Positions 1 through 5,254 of a stretch of DNA of 5,640 nucleotides are shown here, piece after piece. A model generated the notes under the pieces. That model saw nothing but the letters and a program-made list of their open reading frames with translations, had not been told where the DNA came from and made no database searches. Source of the stretch: an uncultured Actinomycetes bacterium (GTDB taxonomy: Bacteria > Actinomycetota > Acidimicrobiia > IMCC26256 > PALSA-555); the NCBI GenBank assembly GCA_937927875.1, contig CALEYV010000090.1:1-5640 (forward strand), read 5' to 3'. Each line of letters starts with the position of its first letter. Within the stretch, counting starts at the first letter, position 1. The position numbers were made by a program, and so were the translations under genes.

Positions 1-29
1 TTGACATACGGAGCGGTATTCTGCATACT
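1..29 (+). promoter_or_regulatory. Sigma-70 type promoter (TTGACA-N17-CATACT)
   Basis: A perfect -35 hexamer TTGACA lies at 1-6. After exactly 17 bases it is followed by CATACT at 24-29, which keeps the A2 and T6 positions that matter most in a -10 element. Seven bases further on is an ATG at 37-39, so transcription would begin on or next to the start codon and give a leaderless message. Both hexamers overlap a set of TAC-N6-GTA dyads, so a bound protein would block polymerase. The promoter sits at the window edge, so upstream elements cannot be seen. Confidence 0.6.
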
Positions 30-60
30 TGCCGGTATGCAGCGTACTCAGCGGTACCTA
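4..60. repeat. Three tandem 19-bp imperfect repeats, probable operator array
   Basis: Three consecutive 19-bp units (4-22, 23-41, 42-60) align without gaps around a shared core of TAC, six bases, then GTA: TAC 7-9/GTA 16-18, TAC 26-28/GTA 35-37 and TAC 45-47/GTA 54-56. Each unit is also a dyad. The central one is perfect, with arms CTGCATAC (21-28) and GTATGCAG (35-42) around a 6-bp centre. The left unit keeps ATAC/GTAT and the right one GTAC/GTAC. The units cover the -10 element, the predicted transcription start and the ATG at 37. This geometry suggests cooperative binding by a dimeric helix-turn-helix regulator. The dyad can also be read in the other register (GTAT-N5-ATAC, 16-28), so the true half-site is uncertain. 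Iterons are another possible reading but less likely in this chromosomal context. Confidence 0.65.
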
Positions 61-222
61 GACCCTTCGACCCTAGCGGGAACCGACCCCGCAGCGGGCC
101 TGGGCTGGCTCCAGCGCCAGGACGCCTGGGACCGTCGGCTCGAGGCCCTCGAGGCCGACCACGCCGACGACGCCGAGGCGACGGGCGCCCGCGACGAGCG
201 GCAGCCCGAGCTCGCCCGGTGA
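37..222 (+). CDS. Small hypothetical protein (61 aa), probably leaderless
   Basis: I do not recognise this protein. The reading frame is open from base 1, but I place the start at the ATG at 37, because the TTG at position 1 is better explained as the -35 box and the predicted transcript begins at about 37. From roughly codon 18 onward almost every third base is G or C, the pattern of the real genes here, which supports translation in this frame. The product begins MQRTQRYLDP, has a W-containing stretch (LGWLQRQDAWDRRLEALEA, about residues 25-43) likely to form an amphipathic helix, and ends in an acidic, charged tail. There is no signal peptide or membrane segment. A perfect hairpin overlaps its stop codon. 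The exporter ATPase begins 56 bases downstream on the same strand. It could be a small regulator or accessory factor, or the 3' end of a longer gene that starts before the window. Confidence 0.5.
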   Translation: MQRTQRYLDPSTLAGTDPAAGLGWLQRQDAWDRRLEALEADHADDAEATGARDERQPELAR

Positions 223-235
223 CGGGTTCACCGGG
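215..235 (+). terminator. Perfect 8-bp stem-loop over the small gene's stop codon
   Basis: CCCGGTGA (215-222) pairs perfectly with TCACCGGG (228-235) around a 5-base loop (CGGGT). The stop codon TGA (220-222) is part of the left arm. No T-run follows, so it is not a classical intrinsic terminator. GC-rich hairpins lacking a U-tract are proposed as terminators or 3'-end stabilisers in actinobacteria. It could partly insulate the small gene from the ABC operon. Confidence 0.45.
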
Positions 236-278
236 GCCGACCCGCGTCGCTCCCACCCCGCGCTGAGCCGAGGTCATC

Positions 279-1208
279 GTGCTCACGGTGCGGGGGTTGC
301 GGAAGGCGTACGGGCCCACGGTCGCCCTCGCCGGCGTCGACCTCGAGGTCGAGCCGGGCACCATCCTCGGGCTGCTCGGCCCCAACGGCGCCGGCAAGAC
401 GACGCTGGTGTCGATCGTGTCGGGGCTCCGCCGCCCCGACGGGGGGACGGTGACGGTCGGCGGCATCGACGTGGTCCGCGACCCGGGCCGCGCCCAGCGC
501 CACCTCGGACTGGCGCCGCAGGAGACCGGCGTCTATCTCCCGTTGTCGGTGCGCGACAACCTGCGGTTCTTCGCGGGTCTGGCCGGACTCCGCCGACGCG
601 ACCTGCGCCGCAGCGTCGACGCGGTGGCCGACGCGCTCGGCCTCGCGCACCTCATGGACCGCCGAGCATCCGAGCTGTCGGGCGGTGAGCGCCGTCGGGT
701 CCACACTGCGATCGCGCTCGTGCACCGACCGCCGCTGGTCCTGCTCGACGAACCGACGACCGGCGCCGACGTCCGCACCCGCTCCGAGATCCTCGCGCTC
801 GTCCGCAGCCTGGCCGATGAGGAGGGCTCGGCCGTCGTGTACTCGACGCACTACCTCCATGAGGTCGAGGAGCTCGACGCCGCGGTGGCGATCATCGACC
901 GCGGTCGCATCGTGGCCGAGGGCCGCGTCGCCCAGCTCGTTGGCACCTACGGGACCGCCGCCCTCGAGCTCACCTTCGACGGCGGCGTCCCCGCCGTGAT
1001 CCGCACCGGCGGCGCGGTCGTCGACGGCGCGACCGTCCGCATCCCGGCCGAGGATCCCGCCGCCGCCGCCGAGCTCCTGCCCCGGCTCGGCGCCGAGGCC
1101 GCCGCCCTGCGCTCGATCGAGATCGTCCGCCCCAGCCTCGAGACCGTGTTCCTGACCGTCACCGGGCGCCCCTACGCCGCCAACGGCAACGGGCGCGGCG
1201 CGCCGTGA
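279..1208 (+). CDS. ABC-2 type exporter, ATP-binding protein
   Basis: This 309-residue protein is the cytoplasmic ATPase that would drive export by the membrane protein encoded next. The whole nucleotide-binding domain is intact: Walker A GPNGAGKTT (about residues 34-42), Q-loop glutamine in APQE (81), signature LSGGE (133-137), Walker B LVLLDEP (153-159) and the switch histidine in STHYLHE (191). After it come about 100 residues ending in PSLETVFLTVTGR, the C-terminal extension usual in DrrA/NatA/CcmA-type exporter ATPases. The GTG start is preceded by GAGG at 270-273, five bases upstream. The end overlaps the permease start by four bases (GTGA), so the two are translationally coupled. The family exports drugs, lipids, polysaccharides or ions. 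The substrate cannot be told from this sequence. A small gene with an operator array lies just upstream and may share its control. Confidence 0.93.
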   Translation: MLTVRGLRKAYGPTVALAGVDLEVEPGTILGLLGPNGAGKTTLVSIVSGLRRPDGGTVTVGGIDVVRDPGRAQRHLGLAPQETGVYLPLSVRDNLRFFAGLAGLRRRDLRRSVDAVADALGLAHLMDRRASELSGGERRRVHTAIALVHRPPLVLLDEPTTGADVRTRSEILALVRSLADEEGSAVVYSTHYLHEVEELDAAVAIIDRGRIVAEGRVAQLVGTYGTAALELTFDGGVPAVIRTGGAVVDGATVRIPAEDPAAAAELLPRLGAEAAALRSIEIVRPSLETVFLTVTGRPYAANGNGRGAP

Positions 1209-1984
1209 TCTCGCTGCGCCGGGTCGGCGTGATCGTGGCCCACGAGCTCCGGCTCGTGCGCCGGGAGCCGCTCCCGGTCCTCGTCTTGGTGGTGTTCCCA
1301 CTCGTCCTCATGGCGTTCTTGAAGCCGGCGTTTCGCCCCGCGCTCGTCCAGGCCGGCCATCCGGGCGCCAACGGCGCCGAGCAGGTCGTGCCCGGCGAGG
1401 CGGTCGTCAACGGCTTCTTCATCGTGGCGATCACGACGTTCGCGTTCTTCTACGAGTGGGGCTGGGCGACCTGGGACCGGCTCCGCGCCAGCCCGGCGAC
1501 GTCGCTCGAGGTCGTGCTCGGGAAGGCGCTCCCCCGGGTCGTGATGTCGGTCGCCCAGTTCGTTGTCGTCTTCGCCATCGGCATCCCGGCCTTCGACCTG
1601 CACGTCCGAGGCCCGATCGCGGCGATGGCGCCGCTGGTGCTCGCCTTCGCCATCTGCCTCGTCCTCCTCGGGGTCGCCGTGACCGCGCTGTGCCGGACCG
1701 CGCAGCAGGCGAACACCTTCTCGACCGTCGGCATGGTCGTCTTCGGCGCCATCGGCGGCGCGCTCGTCCCGTTCAATGTGCTGCCGGGCTGGGCCCGGAC
1801 GGTGGCGCCCATCACCCCCACCTACTGGGCCATGCGCGGGTTCCGGTCGGTGATCCTCGACGGACGGTCCCTCGGCGGCGTCGAGCTGCCGATCGTCGTG
1901 CTGCTGGCCATGGGCGTGCTGTTCGGCGTCGTCGCGCTGGCGCGGTTCCGCTTCGACGAGACCAAGACCGGCTTCAGCTTCTAG
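1205..1984 (+). CDS. ABC-2 type exporter, permease subunit
   Basis: This 259-residue integral membrane protein is the partner of the preceding ATPase. About six hydrophobic segments are visible, near residues 24-42, 67-90, 111-130, 136-162, 171-197 and 228-248, the normal number for ABC-2 permeases. The stretch LPGWARTVAPITPTYWAMRG (about 194-213), followed by a short R-x-V-I-L-x-G motif, matches the conserved region before the last helix in this family (P-x-x-Y-x-x-x-x-x-R). The N-terminal segment carries a basic amphipathic stretch (HELRLVRREP) like the elbow helix of these proteins. It starts at a GTG inside the ATPase stop region (GTGA) with no separate ribosome-binding site, so it probably relies on coupled translation. 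The active unit would be two permeases plus two ATPases. Substrate unknown; drug or lipid efflux is the default guess. Confidence 0.9.
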   Translation: MISLRRVGVIVAHELRLVRREPLPVLVLVVFPLVLMAFLKPAFRPALVQAGHPGANGAEQVVPGEAVVNGFFIVAITTFAFFYEWGWATWDRLRASPATSLEVVLGKALPRVVMSVAQFVVVFAIGIPAFDLHVRGPIAAMAPLVLAFAICLVLLGVAVTALCRTAQQANTFSTVGMVVFGAIGGALVPFNVLPGWARTVAPITPTYWAMRGFRSVILDGRSLGGVELPIVVLLAMGVLFGVVALARFRFDETKTGFSF

Positions 1985-2009
1985 CGGCGGCTCCGTCTCG
2001 GGCCGCCGC
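1984..2009 (+). terminator. GC-rich stem-loop after the exporter operon
   Basis: GCGGCGGC (1984-1991) pairs perfectly with GCCGCCGC (2002-2009) across a 10-base loop, starting on the last base of the permease stop codon. There is no T-run. Its place at the end of an operon makes a termination or 3'-end role reasonable, but chance pairing is easy in such GC-rich DNA. It also covers the region where the -35 box of the next gene's promoter would be. Confidence 0.35.
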
Positions 2010-2022
2010 GGCGCGGCCTCGA

Positions 2023-2028
2023 TAGGGT
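2023..2028 (+). promoter_or_regulatory. -10 element TAGGGT for a leaderless start
   Basis: TAGGGT fits the TANNNT core of an actinobacterial -10 box. It is followed by exactly seven bases and then the GTG at 2036, so transcription should start on the start codon. The same seven-base gap separates the -10 and ATG of the small gene at 37. There is no Shine-Dalgarno sequence before this GTG, which agrees with a leaderless message. No convincing -35 box is seen 16-18 bases upstream. Confidence 0.45.
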
Positions 2029-2035
2029 CGGGCTC

Positions 2036-2764
2036 GTGAGCGCGCCGCCGACGCCGCCCCCGCCGGCCAGCCCGCCCCCGGCGAGCGCGGCCGTCCGGCT
2101 GCGCGCCGCGTACGACCGGCGGGCCCAGACCGACTACGTCTTCACCGGCCCGGTGTGGAACGTGATCCTCAGTGCGATCACGTGCGGGATCTTCGGCTTC
2201 TACCTCTTCTATCAACTCATGAAGCGCGACCGCGACCACAACCAGCGGCGATTCGAGCTCCTCGAGGCGGCCAACGCCTACGCGTGGGAGCAGGCGACGA
2301 GCCGGGGCCTCGCCGATGAGCTGCGCCCGGCCTTCGAGCGCGTCGCGGGCTCGCTCCAGGTGCTGCAGCGGCTGACCCGGGAGTTCCGCGACCCGACGCT
2401 GTGGCTCGTGATCGACATCCTCGGCGGCGGGGTCAGCGCCCTGTTCCCGGGCGTCACCCAGGTCATCGGCTTCGTCCTCATCGACCAGGACCTCGACGCC
2501 CACGACCGGGCCGAGGGCGCGGCCGAAGCCGAGCTGGCCCAGATCTATGCCCGGCTCGGGGTCAGCCTGCCGGCCCCGGACCCGGCCCGGGTCAAGGGCA
2601 AGCACAACTACGGCGGCCGGATCGTCGCCAGCATCTTCTCGTGCGGGATCTACCTGTTCTGGTGGCTGTACGACATGCAGGTGGACGGCAACCGCCACGT
2701 CGAGGCCAACTGGCCGTTCGAGGACGCGCTCGTGGCCGCCGTCGCCGCCGCCGCGCCCGCGTAG
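2036..2764 (+). CDS. DUF4234-like membrane protein with repeated motif
   Basis: This is a 242-residue membrane protein of unknown function. After a proline/alanine-rich N-terminus (residues 1-20) come hydrophobic segments near 40-61, 121-149 and 194-214. The first and last resemble the DUF4234 signature (a helix containing T/S-C-G-I-F/Y then aromatic residues): SAITCGIFGFYLFYQL at about 46-61 and IFSCGIYLFWWLYDM at about 200-214. Each of the three hydrophobic segments is followed by a polar tail with spaced D, H/N and E residues (KRDRDHNQRRFELLEA, DQDLDAHDRAEGAAEA, QVDGNRHVEANWPFEDA), suggesting an internally repeated unit. Between the first two lies a charged, probably helical stretch (70-118). 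The gene seems to be transcribed alone from its own leaderless promoter. Its stop codon lies one base from that of the convergent xseB. The family assignment rests on motif resemblance only. Confidence 0.82.
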   Translation: MSAPPTPPPPASPPPASAAVRLRAAYDRRAQTDYVFTGPVWNVILSAITCGIFGFYLFYQLMKRDRDHNQRRFELLEAANAYAWEQATSRGLADELRPAFERVAGSLQVLQRLTREFRDPTLWLVIDILGGGVSALFPGVTQVIGFVLIDQDLDAHDRAEGAAEAELAQIYARLGVSLPAPDPARVKGKHNYGGRIVASIFSCGIYLFWWLYDMQVDGNRHVEANWPFEDALVAAVAAAAPA

Positions 2765-2765
2765 G

Positions 2766-3011
2766 TCAGTCCTCGGCGTCGGGCTCCTCGCCCTCGCGGG
2801 CGTCGAACTCGTCGAGGTCGGCGACGATGCGGTCGACGTCCTGCTGGGCGCGGACGATCCGGGCCCGGCAGACCTTCAGCAGCTCGCTGGCCCGCTGGAC
2901 CCGCTCCGCGAGCACGTCAACGTCCAGCTCGTCGCCCTCGAGCTCGGTGAGGATGGCGTCGAGCTCCGCCATCGCCTCGCCGTAGCCGGGCTCCGACGCC
3001 TGCGCGCTCAC
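2766..3011 (-). CDS. xseB: Exodeoxyribonuclease VII small subunit
   Basis: At 81 residues it has the usual length of XseB. The core GEAMAELDAILTELEGDELD (about 11-30), followed by a helix carrying L-A-E-R-V-x-R-A-S-E-L-L and then C-R-A-R-I-x-x-A-x-x-x-V, matches the family pattern: two helices joined by an L-E-x-G/D-x-L-x-(L/V) turn, then the conserved Cys region. The tail is strongly acidic. Multiple XseB copies bind the XseA C-terminal helices and are needed for the single-strand-specific, ATP-independent exonuclease that cuts from both ends. The GTG start overlaps the xseA stop (GTGA), with GGAGGAG just before it, so translation should be coupled and strong. The long open frame reading into it from upstream on this strand is the antiparallel shadow of xseA's alternate frame, so the start at 3011 is preferred. 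Confidence 0.92.
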   Translation of the reverse strand: MSAQASEPGYGEAMAELDAILTELEGDELDVDVLAERVQRASELLKVCRARIVRAQQDVDRIVADLDEFDAREGEEPDAED

Positions 3012-4342
3012 GGCTCCTCCACCCGGCTGCGGACCCGGCCGACCGCGGTCTCGGTCTCGAGCGCCGACCCCGGCGCGACGTCGGCCGCGGCGCGCACGAT
3101 CGCGCCCTGCTCGTCCCGGGTGATGGTGTAGCCGCGCTCGAGCACCCGCCGGGGGTCCAGCGCTCGGAGACGGGCGTCGGCGCCGTCGAGACGCGTCGTC
3201 GCGGCCCGGAGGCCGCGCCGAGCCGACACCCCTACGGCGTCCCGTCGCCGCGCCAACGCGGCCGTGCCGGATCGGGTCCCGCGCCGACCGAGCTCGAGGG
3301 CGCGCCGGCGCTGCCCGTCGACGGTTCGGCGCTCGCGGTCGAGCGCGGCCGGGACCGCCCGGCGGAGGCGACCGGCCGCGCCGGCCAGTTCCCGCCGCGC
3401 GAGCGCGTTGATGCCCCGTGCCCGCACCGAGAGCCGGTGCGCGACCCACGCCAGGCGCTCGACGTAGGCCTCGACGGTCTCGACCAGCAGCGCCGCGGCC
3501 GCGGTGGGCGTCTTGGTCGACGTGTGCGCGACCTCGTCGGCGACCGTGCGGTCGGTCTCGTGGCCGATGCCGGTCACAACCGGCACCGGCATCTCGGTGA
3601 TGGCACGGGCCACGATCTCGGCGTCGAAGGGCGCCAGGTCGCTGCGCGCGCCGCCGCCGCGCACGACGACGATGACGTCGAGCTCGCGGTCGGCGAGGCG
3701 TCGGAGCGCCCACACGATCCGGTGGGACGCGGCCGCCCCCTGGACGCGCACGTCGCAGTGCGCGACGTGGAACGCGTAGCCGCTGGCCTCGAGCCCGTCG
3801 AGGAAGTCCCGGTAGGCGGCGCTGCCGCCGCTGGCGACCAGCCCGACCCGCAGCGGCACGATCGCGAGCCGACGCGACGCGTTGCGCTCGAGGATCCCTT
3901 CCGCGGCAAGCGTCCGGAGCAGGCGGTCGCGGTCGGCGGCGAGCCGACCGACGGTGAACGACGGGTCGACCGCCGACATGACGAGCTGGAGGCGCCCGGC
4001 CGGCGGCCAGAAGTCGACGCGCGCCCGGATCCGCACCTCGACCCCGTCGGCGAGGCGGAGGCCGGCGTCGCGCAGCGCCTTGTTGACGGACGGCCGATCG
4101 TCGCGGAACAGCGCGACTCGGATGGCGGCCCGGACCTGGTCTCGACGCTCGTGCTTCTCGACCAGCTCGAAGTAGGAGTGCTGGTTGCGGGAGACGTGCA
4201 GGGCCTGGATCTCGCCCCGCACCCACACCGCGCGGGGGAACGCGTCGCTGACCGCGGCGTTGATCGTCTCGTTGAGCTCGGCGACGCCGAGCGTCGGCTC
4301 GGCGGCCGGGTCGCCGTCGAGCAGCGACGGCTGGTCCACCAC
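3008..4342 (-). CDS. xseA: Exodeoxyribonuclease VII large subunit
   Basis: This 444-residue catalytic subunit degrades single-stranded DNA in both directions to short oligonucleotides, acting in repair and clean-up of damaged DNA. The N-terminal OB fold spans about 17-125 (LGVAELNETINAAV at the start, VWVRGEIQALHVSRNQHSYF at 39-58). The catalytic domain follows: the VGLVASGGSAAYRDFL block (166-181, ending in the conserved R-D), VVVRGGGARSDLAPFD (225-240) and VVTGIGHETDRTVADE (255-270, with the conserved GxGHExD). Next is a long Arg/Ala-rich helical region (about 285-395), the arm that binds XseB, and the terminal motif LERGYTIT (401-408). The first of two adjacent GTG codons (4342, 4339) is taken as the start, since AGAGG lies eight bases upstream. 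After the ADE segment the sequence reads AHTSTKTPTAAA, where many homologues have a R-A-x-T-P-x-A-A form; the fold-critical TP-x-AAA part is kept. Confidence 0.95.
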   Translation of the reverse strand: MVDQPSLLDGDPAAEPTLGVAELNETINAAVSDAFPRAVWVRGEIQALHVSRNQHSYFELVEKHERRDQVRAAIRVALFRDDRPSVNKALRDAGLRLADGVEVRIRARVDFWPPAGRLQLVMSAVDPSFTVGRLAADRDRLLRTLAAEGILERNASRRLAIVPLRVGLVASGGSAAYRDFLDGLEASGYAFHVAHCDVRVQGAAASHRIVWALRRLADRELDVIVVVRGGGARSDLAPFDAEIVARAITEMPVPVVTGIGHETDRTVADEVAHTSTKTPTAAAALLVETVEAYVERLAWVAHRLSVRARGINALARRELAGAAGRLRRAVPAALDRERRTVDGQRRRALELGRRGTRSGTAALARRRDAVGVSARRGLRAATTRLDGADARLRALDPRRVLERGYTITRDEQGAIVRAAADVAPGSALETETAVGRVRSRVEEP

Positions 4343-4440
4343 AGCGCCATCCTCTCCCGTGGGCGGGCCAGTATCGCGGCCCGCGGGGCCGGCTCGGCCC
4401 GGTCACCGTTCTGGCTGCGGGGACCTGCTTCGATGGGACG
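4343..4440. other. Divergent intergenic region between xseA and the methyltransferase
   Basis: The 98-bp spacer must hold the promoters for both divergent units. On the minus strand it has the AGAGG ribosome site and the GATACT candidate. On the plus strand I see only the weak TTCGAT at 4429-4434. The rest is GC-rich without clear operators. An ATG at 4350 on the minus strand is out of frame with xseA. Confidence 0.5.
4370..4375 (-). promoter_or_regulatory. Candidate -10 element (GATACT) for xseAB
   Basis: On the minus strand GATACT sits 27 bases before the xseA GTG. It is one mismatch from the strong -10 form TATACT and is the only AT-containing hexamer in an otherwise GC-only stretch. A start about seven bases downstream would leave a leader of about 20 bases carrying the AGAGG ribosome site. 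No good -35 box is visible 16-18 bases upstream. A short dyad (GGCCC 4378-4382 / GGGCC 4386-4390) flanks it, probably fortuitous. Confidence 0.35.
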
Positions 4441-5178
4441 GTGCGCGCCACCGGGCGGGGCCCGAGCCCGTTCGAGCTCCACACCGGCGACGCCCGGGAC
4501 CTCATCCGCGCCGTGCCGGACGGCTCGGTGGACCTGATCTGCACCGACCCGCCCTACAACCTGGCGTCGTACTCCCGGGGGAACATCGCCATGTCATGGC
4601 GATCCGACTTCAACAACGACGTGGCGGACTGGGACCAGGTGGCCTTCGACCCCAAGGAGTGGGTGGACGAGCTCCGGCGGGTCCTGGCGCCCCATGGGAA
4701 CCTGTTCGCCTTCACCTCCTACAACCTGCTCGGCCGCTGGCACGAGGTGTTCGACCCCGCCTTCGACACCTTCCAGTTCCTGGTCTGGCACAAGACCAAC
4801 CCCCCGCCGAAGCTCCGCCGGGCCGGGTTCCTGAACTCCTGCGAGCTCGTGGTGTGCTGTTGGGACCGGGGGCACACGTGGAACTTCGACCGGCAGCGGG
4901 ACATGCACAACTTCATCGAGGCGCCGGTATGCGCCGGGCGCGAACGGGTACAGAACCCCAAGCACCCCACCCAGAAGCCGCTGGCGGTGCTGCGGCGGCT
5001 GGTCACCTTGGCCAGCCGGCCCGGCGACCTGGTCCTCGACCCCTTCATGGGGGTCGGCTCGACCGGGGTGGCGGCCCTGGAGCTGGGGCGGTGCTTCCTC
5101 GGGTTCGAGCTCGATGCGGCGTACGCCGCTGCCGCCCGGACCCGCCTAGAGGCGATCGAGGCGATGGAGGCCGAGTGA
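4441..5178 (+). CDS. Solitary site-specific DNA methyltransferase (N6-adenine/N4-cytosine)
   Basis: This 245-residue protein should transfer a methyl group from S-adenosylmethionine to an exocyclic amino group in a specific DNA sequence. The catalytic motif IV TDPPYN (35-40) comes first and the AdoMet-binding motif I DPFMGVGSTG (200-209) last, preceded by KHPTQKP (174-180) and followed by FELD (222-225): the beta-class order, as in CcrM and related enzymes. The DPPY form favours adenine-N6. The roughly 130 residues between hold the target-recognition part and include a Cys/Trp-rich stretch (CELVVCCWDRGHTW, about 134-147). No restriction endonuclease or specificity gene is next to it. The start is a GTG with no Shine-Dalgarno; a weak TTCGAT (4429-4434) six bases upstream might serve as -10. 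Leucine codons are 13 CTG, 9 CTC, 1 TTG and 1 CTA, unlike the downstream sigma gene, hinting at a separate origin. Target sequence unknown. Confidence 0.92.
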   Translation: MRATGRGPSPFELHTGDARDLIRAVPDGSVDLICTDPPYNLASYSRGNIAMSWRSDFNNDVADWDQVAFDPKEWVDELRRVLAPHGNLFAFTSYNLLGRWHEVFDPAFDTFQFLVWHKTNPPPKLRRAGFLNSCELVVCCWDRGHTWNFDRQRDMHNFIEAPVCAGRERVQNPKHPTQKPLAVLRRLVTLASRPGDLVLDPFMGVGSTGVAALELGRCFLGFELDAAYAAAARTRLEAIEAMEAE

Positions 5179-5243
5179 TTGTGCCAGACGTCACATGGGA
5201 ACGACTGGGGCATCCGCGGACGTTGAACCCTACGAATCACCCC

Positions 5244-5248
5244 GGAGG
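5244..5248 (+). promoter_or_regulatory. Strong ribosome-binding site for the sigma factor gene
   Basis: GGAGG lies six bases before the ATG at 5255, a near-ideal Shine-Dalgarno position. It picks the ATG over the GTG at 5252, which would leave only three bases of spacing. Unlike the apparently leaderless genes in this window, this message must have a leader. The 76-bp gap after the methyltransferase includes an AT-richer patch (TTGAACCCTACGAAT, 5223-5237), but no well-spaced -35/-10 pair was found there. Confidence 0.75.
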
Positions 5249-5254
5249 TGTGTG

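Noticed and set aside
1..36. TTG at position 1 as the start codon of the small gene
   Set aside because: It coincides with a perfect -35 hexamer and lies upstream of the predicted transcription start; the ATG at 37 fits better. A start outside the window cannot be excluded.
228..1301. 357-codon open frame on the minus strand over the ABC ATPase
   Set aside because: Low-complexity, charge-rich product with no domain; it is the antisense shadow of a gene whose G/C third positions remove stop codons.
1172..2698. 508-codon minus-strand frame across the permease and the DUF4234-like gene
   Set aside because: Product dominated by D/E/R/H/G with no motif. Both plus-strand genes have clear family features and hydrophobic segments, so this is a shadow.
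4378..4390. GGCCC-GCG-GGGCC dyad upstream of xseA
   Set aside because: Five-base GC arms are expected by chance in such GC-rich DNA; noted only as flanking the -10 candidate.
3437..4537. 366-codon plus-strand frame opposite xseA
   Set aside because: Antisense of xseA with shadow composition; xseA itself has all exonuclease VII motifs.
2766..4544. 592-codon minus-strand frame that includes XseB at its end
   Set aside because: Only the last 81 residues look like a protein family. The upstream part is the wrong frame of xseA, rich in R, P and G. The GTGA overlap and GGAGGAG site set the xseB start at 3011.
4923..4932. Copy of the ten-base operator half GCCGGTATGC inside the methyltransferase gene
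   Set aside because: It has no partner TAC at the right distance, lies in coding sequence, and a ten-base match may be chance.
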